A stretch of 58,566 nucleotides of DNA, taken from positions 1-58,566 of the IMG/VR virus record IMGVR_UViG_3300034106_000909, one strand, 5' to 3'. The notes beneath the pieces are model-generated. The model saw nothing but the letters and a program-made list of their open reading frames with translations. It had not been told where the DNA came from and searched no databases. Origin of the DNA: a virus. Of the stretch, positions 48,190 to 55,260 are shown in pieces. The number at the start of each line of letters is the position of its first letter. The first letter of the stretch is position 1. The translations under genes were made by a program, and so were the position numbers.

Positions 48190-49658
48190 GTGTAGGCGTA
48201 CGAGGACTTCTTGACTTCGCGTCTGCCGGTGTTGAGCGTGCCGCCCCGGATGTTCATGTCAATCACGGAGTCGGCGTACTGGTTGGCGTCGTGTACGTGG
48301 GAGAAGCCGTTCTTGTCTGGTTTGTCCTCCATCTCACCGGACTTTTTGATTTTGTACCGGTATCCATACCGGAATCCCTTGACCAACATGGTGCATCCCG
48401 GGTCGATCAGGTACATCGCCTTACCTTCTAACTGTTGCACAAGCAAGCGTTCAACAGCCTGAATACGCTTCTCCGGGTCGTTTGTCGGTGGCCGCTGGCA
48501 CTTGAACCCGGCCTGCTTGACGATATCCACCAGCGACACCTCGCCTTGCTGCTGCTTGGCGTACCCTGCTGGGTCTGGAGCCACAACGAACGAGCACCCC
48601 TGCATGTTGTTCGCAATGAACGGATTCAGTTTTGTCCGCAAGAACGTCTCGATACCCATGTTCTCTGAGGTCAACTCCGCCAACGTCACAACACGCCCAC
48701 GAGGGTCGCGCTGCTTAAACACTGCTGCTGGGGTGCGCCCAAAGTCCAGACCGATGATGACGGGGTAGTCCTCGCTGCGGATCGGCTTGATCTTCTCTTT
48801 GGCCACATGAAAATCGTATGTGAACGTCTTCTCGTACACCGGCGTGCCTGACAGACTACGACCATACTCCGAGCGCAGGTAAACCCGCAGCCAGTCCTCA
48901 GTCTTACCCGGAATGATGTTGGGGTAGTACTGCTTGGGCAGGTTGTTGTAGTTGTCGCACTCAGGGTTCACGACCCACTCAGCGCCGTCCTTATCGAGCA
49001 GCACCTCTTCAGCCTCTTCGCCAAACTTCTCAAGGTACGCGTCAGGCTTAATAATCGCAGCGGGCTGCTTGTACACCGCCCAGTTCGACGGCGGCTCTTC
49101 CATTTTGTTATGCCACCACGTGTCTTCGTCTGGCATGTTGGTATCAAACAGCGCACACGACCGTGTGGGCCCACCGTCCTTCATCGACGGGTATCGGTTC
49201 AGACGACCCAGCAGACCGTCCACAACTTCGCTGTGCAGCTCCCGGCTCTCGTTACCCCACAGGAACGTGGTCTCCAGCGACAGCGCTTTCCGCACGTCGT
49301 CCGGCGTATCCAGCGCGATGAACAGCCACTCCGACTCCACCTTCGTGCCGTCCGGCAGGTTCGCCATGAGGATAAACGTCTTCTCCACGGCCTTCCAGAT
49401 ACCGGCTTCACCCGGTGGCAGCCAGTCAAACACCGTCTTTCGAGTCGTCAGGGCCAGCTGGTCCGCCGTGTTACGCACGATAACCGCCCGAGTTTTACGG
49501 ATTTTCTTGGCGTTCGGTGCCTGCCCACAGGCCATACGAACCAGCTCATGCACGCATGTGACCGACTTGCCACCACCGACGGGCCCCGCCAGCACGCGGA
49601 CGTACGCCTCGTCAAGCATGAAGTTACGCTGCGTCTCGGTCGGTTTGTAGTTGCTCAC
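48186..49658 (-). CDS. terL: Terminase large subunit
   Basis: 490 aa from GTG 49658 (AAGGAGATCAA upstream, GTGA overlap with the small-subunit gene). ATPase: Walker A GPVGGGKS (25-32) and the FLWGNESRE region as the coupling motif. Nuclease (RNase H fold): D305 in GLDFGRTP, D362 in PDPAGYAK and D457 in HVHDANQYAD. This is the DNA-packaging motor; packaging type cannot be read from the gene alone. Confidence 0.93.
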   Translation of the reverse strand: MSNYKPTETQRNFMLDEAYVRVLAGPVGGGKSVTCVHELVRMACGQAPNAKKIRKTRAVIVRNTADQLALTTRKTVFDWLPPGEAGIWKAVEKTFILMANLPDGTKVESEWLFIALDTPDDVRKALSLETTFLWGNESRELHSEVVDGLLGRLNRYPSMKDGGPTRSCALFDTNMPDEDTWWHNKMEEPPSNWAVYKQPAAIIKPDAYLEKFGEEAEEVLLDKDGAEWVVNPECDNYNNLPKQYYPNIIPGKTEDWLRVYLRSEYGRSLSGTPVYEKTFTYDFHVAKEKIKPIRSEDYPVIIGLDFGRTPAAVFKQRDPRGRVVTLAELTSENMGIETFLRTKLNPFIANNMQGCSFVVAPDPAGYAKQQQGEVSLVDIVKQAGFKCQRPPTNDPEKRIQAVERLLVQQLEGKAMYLIDPGCTMLVKGFRYGYRYKIKKSGEMEDKPDKNGFSHVHDANQYADSVIDMNIRGGTLNTGRREVKKSSYAYT

Positions 49659-50167
49659 TTGATCTCCTTGACCTCAGCGTCCAGTGTAACCGGCGTGATG
49701 GTCTGCTGGTTGCTCAAGTTTATGCTCTGGCCACCACCCAAGTCGATAGAAATGCTGAACCCCGGGCCAACATCTTTGATTTTCTCCTCTTTGGGCTCCA
49801 ACCCTGCGGCCTTGATGAGCGTCTTGAGGACTTCGTGCTTCTGACTGAGGCTGGCATCGACCGAAGCTGCACTGAGGTACACCTGATCGAGCAAGTCCCC
49901 GGCCATCCATGCTGCCTTGGCTTTGAACGTGACGCCGTTTTTCTCGTACTCGGACCGTTTCATCTGAACTTGCAGTTGAAACCACGGCTGCACGGCCAAT
50001 TCGTTGTAATCCTCGACGGACATCCCGTGGCGAGCGGCCACGATTAGCTCATCTTCTAGCCCAAGGGCCACCGAAGCCACCATTTCCTCGCTGATTTGCG
50101 GAAACGACACCGTTTTTGGCTTGTATTCCAGCGGCAGATCGTCCATTGGTACGTCTTCAGGCTGCAT
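49655..50167 (-). CDS. Terminase small subunit-like protein
   Basis: 170 aa with GGAGACCGCAA before ATG 50167. The middle is helical (DELIVAARHGMSVEDYNEL, VQMKRSEYEKNGVTFKAKAAWMAGDLL), with a helix-turn-helix-like start, and the C-terminus is beta (ISIDLGGGQSINL). Position immediately upstream of terL with a GTGA overlap makes a DNA-recognition subunit the best reading. Confidence 0.75.
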   Translation of the reverse strand: MQPEDVPMDDLPLEYKPKTVSFPQISEEMVASVALGLEDELIVAARHGMSVEDYNELAVQPWFQLQVQMKRSEYEKNGVTFKAKAAWMAGDLLDQVYLSAASVDASLSQKHEVLKTLIKAAGLEPKEEKIKDVGPGFSISIDLGGGQSINLSNQQTITPVTLDAEVKEIK

Positions 50168-50327
50168 TTGCGGTCTCCGAAGCCTGTTTTTGGGCTTTTT
50201 CGAGGGCTAAATAGTATTTTTCCATGGCAATTCTGGCCATTTCAGCCGAGGAAACCCCCTTTTGGGAGGCCAAAACACGGTATTTTTCGATCAATTCTTC
50301 AGGCAAATACAGGTTCCACCGCTTCAT
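50157..50327 (-). CDS. Ribbon-helix-helix protein
   Basis: 56 aa from ATG 50327, which has GGAG at 6 bases. KRWNLYLPEELIEKYRVLASQKG then SSAEMARIAMEKYY reads as strand, helix, turn, helix: a MetJ/Arc/CopG-type DNA-binding dimer. A Gln/Ala tail follows. It is first in the late operon and faces a palindrome-rich control region, so autoregulation or late-promoter control is a natural hypothesis. It overlaps the small terminase by 11 bases. Confidence 0.75.
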   Translation of the reverse strand: MKRWNLYLPEELIEKYRVLASQKGVSSAEMARIAMEKYYLALEKAQKQASETANAA

Positions 50328-50339
50328 TTTGTGCTCCAA

Positions 50340-50370
50340 ATGTATGTATACACACGTATTGTACATACGT
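50340..50370 (-). promoter_or_regulatory. Candidate late promoter with overlapping operator
   Basis: A TGTATACA core (50345-50352) and an inverted half-site GTACATACGT (50361-50370) lie directly before the RHH start. The minus strand carries TACAAT (50358-50363) as a possible -10 between them; no good -35 is visible. A protein bound to the palindrome would cover the -10. Confidence 0.45.
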
Positions 50371-50420
50371 TTTTTAATTTTTTGGGGCTTTTTTACAAGG
50401 GGGCGGGGTGTTTTTAGGGG

Positions 50421-50436
50421 TGTATGTATACATACA
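50421..50436. promoter_or_regulatory. Perfect 16-bp palindrome TGTATGTATACATACA
   Basis: A perfect inverted repeat in the divergent gap. Its TGTATACA core recurs at 50345, 51870, 52250 and 52296 with a variant at 52236. Far more copies in 2 kb than chance for an 8-mer; probable operator of one regulator. Confidence 0.6.
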
Positions 50437-50520
50437 TGTCGTAAGTTGGGTGTGCTACGTGACTGCGTCGTAAGCAGAGGGCGGGGCGGGTGCCGCCTTG
50501 GGGGGCCTGTGGGGGGTCGG

Positions 50521-50580
50521 GTAGCGGCCTGACCAGTAGTGGAAGGGTTGCATCATGCAGTAGCGGCCTGACCAGTAGTG
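50521..50580. repeat. Two direct copies of a 21-bp sequence
   Basis: GTAGCGGCCTGACCAGTAGTG at 50521-50541 and 50560-50580, 39 bp apart, exact. The inner GCCTGACCA recurs at 50901-50909. Possible protein-binding sites or repeated RNA elements. Confidence 0.75.
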
Positions 50581-50952
50581 AAGCGCAGTGTTCAACAGCG
50601 CAGTGGTGAGAATTGGCGACCAGCGGAAATCGCGAATAGCCCTTGTGTCGAGTAGGGTAACTCCCCGAAGCCCAGTGCGGGTAGAGGTGCGAAGCCAGAG
50701 GACACGTGGAGAGTCACACGCCAACGGGTTATGCCGGGCCGGGTGTCAAGCCACAACCTGCCTAGCAGGAATGGACTCATCGCGTCGCCGGAAGTGGACG
50801 TGTCCTGAGATTGCCATGTGACTGCCGATCACAGCGAGTATGCAAGATGACTCAATGTGCGTAGGGGTCATGAATCGTATATCGCAGGCTTTTTGAGGTT
50901 GCCTGACCAACAAACTAACCGAGCGCCAACAACCGAGGGCGCTAATACTCGG

Positions 50953-51009
50953 AAGCCCTCTCAAGGGGCTTGAGTGTGTATCCGCTTTGGGTACACATCA
51001 AAGCTCAAT
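50953..51009 (+). promoter_or_regulatory. Hairpin leader of the 174-aa gene
   Basis: AAGCCC-loop-GGGCTT, then TTGAG-TGTGTATCC, loop GCTTT, GGGTACACA and CTCAA (50970-51009). The double hairpin ends about 6 bases before the AAGGAAAAATC ribosome region of ATG 51029, so it likely stabilises the mRNA or regulates translation. Confidence 0.5.
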
Positions 51010-51028
51010 CAACCACTAAGGAAAAATC

Positions 51029-51553
51029 ATGGAAAAAGCTCAAATCCTCAAGAATATCGGTTCAATCGGTCGTGCATCCAAAAAGCTGACCGCCGACATT
51101 CAAGCGACTGCTGTCGGTTGCGCTCTCCACGCTGTCAAGCATGGGGACGTGACTCTTGCAGACCAACTCGTGGACGCCTTGGGTAAGGGTATGCGTAAAG
51201 CATCCTTGCGTGCATGGTTCGAGACCAACACGCCAATGTTCATTGCCAAGGGCAAGGACAAGTTCAGCTTCGATACTGAGCGTGCTAAGACTATGCGTGG
51301 CATGGATGCCAAGGTCTTGGAAGAAGGGCTCATGGCGCTTGCATGGGAAGAAGCCAAGCCAGAAGAAAAGGTCGTGTCAGTATTTGACGTGTCCGAAGCG
51401 TTCGACAAGTTTATCAAGCGTGTCGAGTCTATGACCAAGGATGCCGAGGTCACAACCCGCAACCGTGAAATGCTGGATTACTTGCAGTCCGCCAGTGCTC
51501 AGTACCACGAAGCCAAGGCCATGAACAGCCGAGTGTCTCTGTCCGCCGAGTAA
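51029..51553 (+). CDS. Conserved phage protein, first gene of right arm
   Basis: 174 aa, helical and basic. GSIGRASKKLTADIQATAVG, LADQLVDALGKGMRKASLRAWF and a C-terminal coiled segment are recognisable as a phage protein family of unknown function. Codon pattern and a good ribosome site plus the structured leader suggest high early expression; a nucleoid-associated or host-takeover function would fit but is not shown. Confidence 0.72.
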   Translation: MEKAQILKNIGSIGRASKKLTADIQATAVGCALHAVKHGDVTLADQLVDALGKGMRKASLRAWFETNTPMFIAKGKDKFSFDTERAKTMRGMDAKVLEEGLMALAWEEAKPEEKVVSVFDVSEAFDKFIKRVESMTKDAEVTTRNREMLDYLQSASAQYHEAKAMNSRVSLSAE

Positions 51554-51570
51554 TCACAGGTCTCAGCCTG

Positions 51571-51589
51571 AAGCCCACCATGTGGGCTT
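51571..51589 (+). terminator. Hairpin after 174-aa gene, weak terminator
   Basis: AAGCCCAC, loop CAT, GTGGGCTT then TGGAG. An 8-bp stem but only three T, so attenuation or RNA stabilisation is more likely than full termination. Confidence 0.5.
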
Positions 51590-51616
51590 TGGAGTGTCAC
51601 TTGTAAAGGAGTAATC

Positions 51617-51865
51617 ATGTCTCGTGTTCACCTAGTCCACTCAGGTGCTATGTCCAAGCACCACACCAGCACAGCCGCACCCAAGCCTGTCAGGTTGCGT
51701 ACACCACCACGTGTAGGCTATTCGAGTCGCCGAGCCAAGTCCAGTGGTGGGCAGGCGTTCATCTACACAGCCGCCGCAACCAACGGGTTCAGGTATCCAA
51801 AGCTGACACCAAGCGAATCAGGCGCTGGCTTTTGGCACCAACGCAACTCTAAGCCATGCAATTGA
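51617..51865 (+). CDS. Small basic hypothetical protein
   Basis: 82 aa with AAAGGAGTAATC before ATG. Rich in Ser, Pro, Arg and His (HHTSTAAPKPVRLRTPPRVG), apparently disordered, with a C-terminal FWHQRN. Possibly a nucleic-acid-binding peptide. Last gene before the hairpin-rich gap. Confidence 0.55.
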   Translation: MSRVHLVHSGAMSKHHTSTAAPKPVRLRTPPRVGYSSRRAKSSGGQAFIYTAAATNGFRYPKLTPSESGAGFWHQRNSKPCN

Positions 51866-52269
51866 TGTATGTATACACAACTATCCAATTATCCAAGGGG
51901 CTTTTTACCTTGGATAATTAGGTTTCTCTTTAAAATCAATGGGTTAGACGTGCAATTAGACAATTAGACAATTATCCAAGATATTAGGTACACACAGACG
52001 ATGCGTGTGTGTTCTTGTGTGAAGGTGCGCTGAGCGCACACAATCCATACAACCCTAAAATCCTCGCGCACACTCCAGCTTTTCTGGATAATTGGATAAT
52101 TAGCCTAGGGTATACCCTCATACCCTTTCACAGCCTAGTATCCATGCGGGTTCCAGCATCAGTACCCGCTAACATCGACTATCCAAGCCCATCAAACCTT
52201 GGATACCACCTTGCCTAATTACCCCATCAACGTACGTATACATAACGTGTGTATACATCAGGAGTCATC
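51866..52269. other. Iteron- and palindrome-rich gap, origin candidate
   Basis: About 400 bp without a credible gene. A 12-bp inverted repeat AATTATCCAAGG/CCTTGGATAATT (51887-51919) is followed by CAATTAGA twice and CAATTATCC (51953-51977), two reversed GGATAATT units near 52086-52101, TATCCAAG/CTTGGATA (52180-52205), the perfect hairpin GTGCGC-TGA-GCGCAC (52025-52039) and the palindrome AGGGTATACCCT (52107-52118). AT-rich iterons plus dyads are typical of replication origins. A regulatory leader is the alternative. Confidence 0.45.
52231..52260. promoter_or_regulatory. Two GTATACAT operator-like sites
   Basis: ACGTATACAT (52234-52243) and TGTGTATACATCA (52248-52260, core TGTATACA 52250-52257) stand 14 bases apart immediately before the ribosome site of ATG 52270. 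Same family as the palindrome at 50421. Confidence 0.5.
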
Positions 52270-52428
52270 ATGTCCCAACGTCAACAGCTAATGTATGTAT
52301 ACATCAAAGATGACATGGAAGAGGACGAACCGTTCATCTTCGAGGCCGACACCAACGTCAACCCCTTGGACATGGATGACCCCGAGACCGCATATCGGGA
52401 ATACTTGGCTGATCGATTCAGCAGGTAA
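52270..52428 (+). CDS. Small acidic protein
   Basis: 52 aa with AGGAGTCATC before ATG. A beta start (QQLMYVYIKDD) then a very acidic middle and helix. The codons for MYVYI contain another TGTATACA (52296-52303), so one operator-like copy is inside the gene. It may be a DNA mimic or metal-binding protein; both only from charge. Confidence 0.6.
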   Translation: MSQRQQLMYVYIKDDMEEDEPFIFEADTNVNPLDMDDPETAYREYLADRFSR

Positions 52429-52435
52429 CGTACAC

Positions 52436-52459
52436 ATACATACATACATACATACATAC
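52436..52459. repeat. (ATAC)6 tandem tetranucleotide
   Basis: Six perfect ATAC units between two small genes, preceded by TACAC. Such tracts are slippage-prone and contain half-sites of the TGTATACA motif. Confidence 0.8.
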
Positions 52460-52579
52460 CTAACATCGGGGCTACGCATACACACAGAGTGTGTGCATCA
52501 GCTTGGGGGTGGCATCCCCTTAACCCATCAATTCGCCTAAGCACCACCTCTCCCCCTCCCTCAACACATGGAGAACCCC

Positions 52580-52762
52580 ATGGACAAAACATATACGGTG
52601 GAAATCCGTGACGTGTATGGCAAGCAAACCGTATATCCAGTATGCGACACGGCGCACACGTTCGCAGCACTCACTGGCTGCAAAACCCTGACTGACCTCG
52701 CCCTGATGCGTATCAACTCATTGGGATACACGATGGTGATTAAGCCAAGGACACTGCCATGA
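52580..52762 (+). CDS. Small hypothetical protein
   Basis: 60 aa from ATG 52580 (GGAGAACCCC upstream). Beta hairpin (YTVEIRDVYGKQTVYPV), a helix (DTAHTFAALTG) and a last beta segment. Overlaps the next start by 4 bases. Function unknown. Confidence 0.55.
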   Translation: MDKTYTVEIRDVYGKQTVYPVCDTAHTFAALTGCKTLTDLALMRINSLGYTMVIKPRTLP

Positions 52763-52923
52763 GACTCGTATGGTTACTGTGGGGTAGTGATGCCGAAAAG
52801 CCGTGGCTTGAGGCCGTGTTCATCGACAAGGTGCTGGCTGAAGCAGGACTGCGCCACCTCAAGGACACCGATGACGGGCGTGGCTACATCTATTGGATTC
52901 AAGAAAAGGGGGTAACCAGATGA
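52759..52923 (+). CDS. Small hypothetical protein
   Basis: 54 aa between ATGA junctions. N-terminal LVWLLWGSDAEKPWLEAVFI and a C-terminal beta segment YIYWIQEKG. Trp-rich. Function unknown. Confidence 0.5.
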   Translation: MRLVWLLWGSDAEKPWLEAVFIDKVLAEAGLRHLKDTDDGRGYIYWIQEKGVTR

Positions 52924-53156
52924 AACAACGCAAACGCAAGAAGCTCATACTCAAGAAGATGGACAAACCGTCATGGGAGTACTTCATACAGAGCACGACC
53001 ATGTACAGGACAAGGGCTATCAAGCCCTGCAAGTCATACTGCCCATGGTGCAGTGACTGTAACGCAGTCCTATTCCGAGACTTGCATGGGCGATTCCCTC
53101 ACACCCTGCAAGAGTTCAACGAGTTCGAGGGTAAACAACAGGAGAATGAGCCATGA
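52920..53156 (+). CDS. Zinc-finger-like basic protein
   Basis: 78 aa from ATG 52920. Strongly basic start (KQRKRKKLILKK), then CKSYCPWCSDCN (four Cys in 11 residues) and an acidic helix. Probably a metal-binding DNA or RNA contact protein. Coupled to both neighbours. Confidence 0.55.
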   Translation: MKQRKRKKLILKKMDKPSWEYFIQSTTMYRTRAIKPCKSYCPWCSDCNAVLFRDLHGRFPHTLQEFNEFEGKQQENEP

Positions 53157-53398
53157 CAGAAGCCCAGCAACTTTTCATACAAAAACACAAAGCCTTCCAT
53201 GCCATGCGTGAAGTGGTGGAGGGCAAAGCCATGACCAAGGAAGACTGGATCATCCTGCGGCTACTCATGGCCGGTAGGGCGACAGCCGCCGTGACCAAGA
53301 AAGACTATGTGCTGTCGATACTGTACCTAATCAACAAGTACAGCACGAAGAAAGTGCATGACTGCATCGACCAGCTATATATGGAGGGTAGGCCATGA
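53153..53398 (+). CDS. Small helical hypothetical protein
   Basis: 81 aa, all-helical: AFHAMREVVEGKAMTKEDW, ILRLLMAGRATAAVTKKDYV, a turn and a last helix (KVHDCIDQLYMEG). Layout is compatible with a DNA-binding helical bundle. Overlaps neighbours by 4 bases. Confidence 0.55.
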   Translation: MTEAQQLFIQKHKAFHAMREVVEGKAMTKEDWIILRLLMAGRATAAVTKKDYVLSILYLINKYSTKKVHDCIDQLYMEGRP

Positions 53399-53520
53399 CC
53401 AGACACACCCAACATGGCAGCATCCCATCCGTATGGCAGGACGATGGGTTCGGGGTACTGCACCGCATCACATTTCAGCAACTGATTGCCCGTATCGAAT
53501 CGGGTTGGAGGGAACTATGA
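53395..53520 (+). CDS. Tiny hypothetical protein
   Basis: 41 aa between ATGA overlaps. Contains SVWQDDGFGVLHRITFQQL and a short helix. Function unknown. Confidence 0.45.
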   Translation: MTRHTQHGSIPSVWQDDGFGVLHRITFQQLIARIESGWREL

Positions 53521-53606
53521 AACTCAGACACGTTCTGCTACTACTGCTGTATGTATTCTTGTTCGGCATCCTGTTCATGGACTTACGTGTATGGAGGCCG
53601 GGGTGA
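53517..53606 (+). CDS. Membrane microprotein
   Basis: 29 aa: KLRH then a hydrophobic helix (VLLLLLYVFLFGILFM) and a short Arg/Trp tail. Inserted by coupling between two overlapping frames. Possible inner-membrane effector. Confidence 0.5.
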   Translation: MKLRHVLLLLLYVFLFGILFMDLRVWRPG

Positions 53607-53842
53607 GATGGGACGACACATACAAAGGCGGTCACCAATGCTACCAATGGCACGACCTGCTGGCTGGCGAGGGCACTGACACAGACGAATTGCTTGGTTA
53701 CGTAAGACACAAGATAACCAACGACGAGTTCATCGCTCAGATCAACGACAGAACCCAGATGAGCAAGAAGTTCGACAACCTCGAGGACGCCAAGGCACAC
53801 ATCGTCACCTACTACGTGACCCAGAAACTGGAGGGCACATGA
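53603..53842 (+). CDS. Small phage protein, GTG start
   Basis: 79 aa from GTG 53603, which has GGAGG at 5 bases and a GTGA overlap with the previous frame; ATG 53591 is an alternative. Contains WDDTYKGGHQCYQWHDLLAG and a final helix (FDNLEDAKAHIVTYYVTQKL) like those of 53839 and 55261. Function unknown. Confidence 0.55.
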   Translation: MRWDDTYKGGHQCYQWHDLLAGEGTDTDELLGYVRHKITNDEFIAQINDRTQMSKKFDNLEDAKAHIVTYYVTQKLEGT

Positions 53843-54117
53843 AATTCGACTGGATGGACTGCGGCTCAGGGTACTGGCGTTGCACCGCTGACAAGCCAGT
53901 GAAAATTAAAACCCTCGAGTGGAGCTCACTGATGCGCATGACACGCATCACAGACATGGGCTACATCATGCACCGTGGTGGGAGTTACCAAGGCCACATA
54001 TATGGGAGCGTCAACCAAGACGCTATGCCCAAGAGCTTCAACACCATCGAAGCCGCCAAGGCATATGTCGAAGAACAAGCCCTTATAGGGTTAACCCTGA
54101 ACAATCTAACACGTTGA
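53839..54117 (+). CDS. Small strand-strand-helix protein
   Basis: 92 aa. Beta strands (YWRCTADK, GYIMHRGGSYQGHIYGS) and a helix FNTIEAAKAYVEEQAL. The F-x-T/S-x-x-A-A-K-A-Y helix also closes 55261-55530 and resembles the frame at 58349, so this is one paralogous family. A 12-bp palindrome AGGGTTAACCCT lies in its 3' end (54087-54098). Confidence 0.6.
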   Translation: MKFDWMDCGSGYWRCTADKPVKIKTLEWSSLMRMTRITDMGYIMHRGGSYQGHIYGSVNQDAMPKSFNTIEAAKAYVEEQALIGLTLNNLTR

Positions 54118-54252
54118 CGTGTGGCTGTGTAAGTTTCGCGTAAGACGACATACATACACTCAAAAATTCGGCTACCCCATCGTTCAGGCGTCACGCATGG
54201 GGGCAGGCATCCAGACGCTACATAACTATCTCTCAACACACAAGGAATCATC

Positions 54253-55257
54253 ATGCGTTACAGCAATATCAAAACATCTGTTCTCGAACAGTTCCAAGTG
54301 GAGGGCGGCAATGCCGTTGTCCCATTCATCCTAGGCGCACCCGGTGGTGGCAAGTCAGCCTGTGCTCGTGAGGTTATCTCTGAGCTTGGCATCGAGCCCG
54401 ACAAGATCGTGGAGTTCACGGCATCCCTGCGTGACCCTGTTGACGTGCTTGGCGTACCTGACAACACTGGCGAGTACACACGCTGGGTTCCACCCCAAGA
54501 GTTCTACAACCTGCGCCAAGGTCAAGGACGCGCAGCACTCATTCTGGAGGAACTGTCCGATGCGCCTGTGCCAATGCAGAACGCCTTATGTGGCGTGATT
54601 TACGACCGTCGTGCTGGCAACCTCATGCTGTCTGACGAGTTGTTCATCATCGCCACTGGCAACCGCACCGAGGACAAGTCTGGTGCCAACCGCATCACAT
54701 CCAAGTTAGCCAACCGCACACGGCGCTTCGACTTCCAAGAGACCATCGAGGACTGGACTGCATGGGCGCTCGACAAGGATATCGACCCTGTGTTGATTCA
54801 GTTCCTGCGTTTCCGTCCCGGTCTGCTGTCTGACTTCGATGCCAACCGCTTCGCCAACCCAACGCCTCGTTCATGGGAGCGTGTCAACCTCATCCCTGAC
54901 AGCCTCGACAAGGGTCTGTTCTTCGACAACTGCGCTGGTGAGGTGGGCGAGGGCGCTGCTGCTGAGTACACTGGCTTCAAGCGTATCTACGAGTCACTGC
55001 CTGATATCGACGGTATCTTGCTCGACCCTGCTGGCTCAGATGTACCCCAAGACCCTGCGACGCTGTACGCCCTGACTGGTGCGCTGGCTCGTAAATCCAC
55101 CAAGGACAACTTCGACCGTGTGTCTAAGTACTTGAGTCGCCTGTCTCCTGAGTTCAACGTCATGGCAACCAAGGACGCGATCAAGCTGCAGCCTGCGATC
55201 AAGCACACACGTAGCTTCGTCGAGTGGGCGTCCAAGAACGCAGAAGTCCTCATGTAA
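54253..55257 (+). CDS. MoxR-type AAA+ ATPase
   Basis: 334 aa. Walker A GAPGGGKS (28-35), Walker B ALILEELSD with E99-E100, sensor 1 IATGN (N137) and the arginine-finger region NRTRRFDF (154-161), followed by a helical lid. This is the MoxR/GvpN/CbbQ branch, whose members act as chaperones for VWA-domain partners. The VWA partner is encoded at 57140. It has its own AAGGAATCATC site after a 135-base gap. Confidence 0.88.
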   Translation: MRYSNIKTSVLEQFQVEGGNAVVPFILGAPGGGKSACAREVISELGIEPDKIVEFTASLRDPVDVLGVPDNTGEYTRWVPPQEFYNLRQGQGRAALILEELSDAPVPMQNALCGVIYDRRAGNLMLSDELFIIATGNRTEDKSGANRITSKLANRTRRFDFQETIEDWTAWALDKDIDPVLIQFLRFRPGLLSDFDANRFANPTPRSWERVNLIPDSLDKGLFFDNCAGEVGEGAAAEYTGFKRIYESLPDIDGILLDPAGSDVPQDPATLYALTGALARKSTKDNFDRVSKYLSRLSPEFNVMATKDAIKLQPAIKHTRSFVEWASKNAEVLM

Positions 55258-55260
55258 CCC

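Larger units (their letters stand above)
50521..51009 (+). ncRNA. Candidate structured RNA / control region, unidentified
   Basis: No frame in this gap has coding character on either strand. Instead there are many stems: CTC-CCCG with CGGG-GAG (50661-50686), a 9-bp helix AGGACACGT/ACGTGTCCT (50699-50707 with 50798-50806), CCTGC-CTA-GCAGG (50757-50769), TGTGA/TCACA (50817-50833), AGCGCC/GGCGCT (50922-50943), AAGCCC/GGGCTT (50953-50971) and TGTGTATCC/GGGTACACA (50975-50997). GCCTGACCA occurs three times. It leads into the gene at 51029. It matches no RNA family I can recall with confidence; size and phage context would suit a large phage RNA such as ROOL or GOLLD. Strand and limits are uncertain. 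Confidence 0.4.

Noticed and set aside
50521-50580. CRISPR mini-array from the 21-bp direct repeat
   Set aside because: Only two copies, no cas genes besides the isolated Cas4-like nuclease, and no leader.
50585-50605. tRNA T-arm (GTGTTCAACAG)
   Set aside because: The flanking bases do not form the 5-bp T stem and no acceptor or anticodon arm can be placed around it.
50686-50830. Group II intron 5' end (GTGCG)
   Set aside because: No domain V-like hairpin and no reverse transcriptase gene in the window.
50455-50964. Short open frames on both strands inside the structured gap
   Set aside because: They have no ribosome sites, overlap each other, and have compositions unlike the neighbouring proteins.
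54114-54150. Promoter TTGACG upstream of the MoxR gene
   Set aside because: No acceptable -10 hexamer at 15-19 bp.
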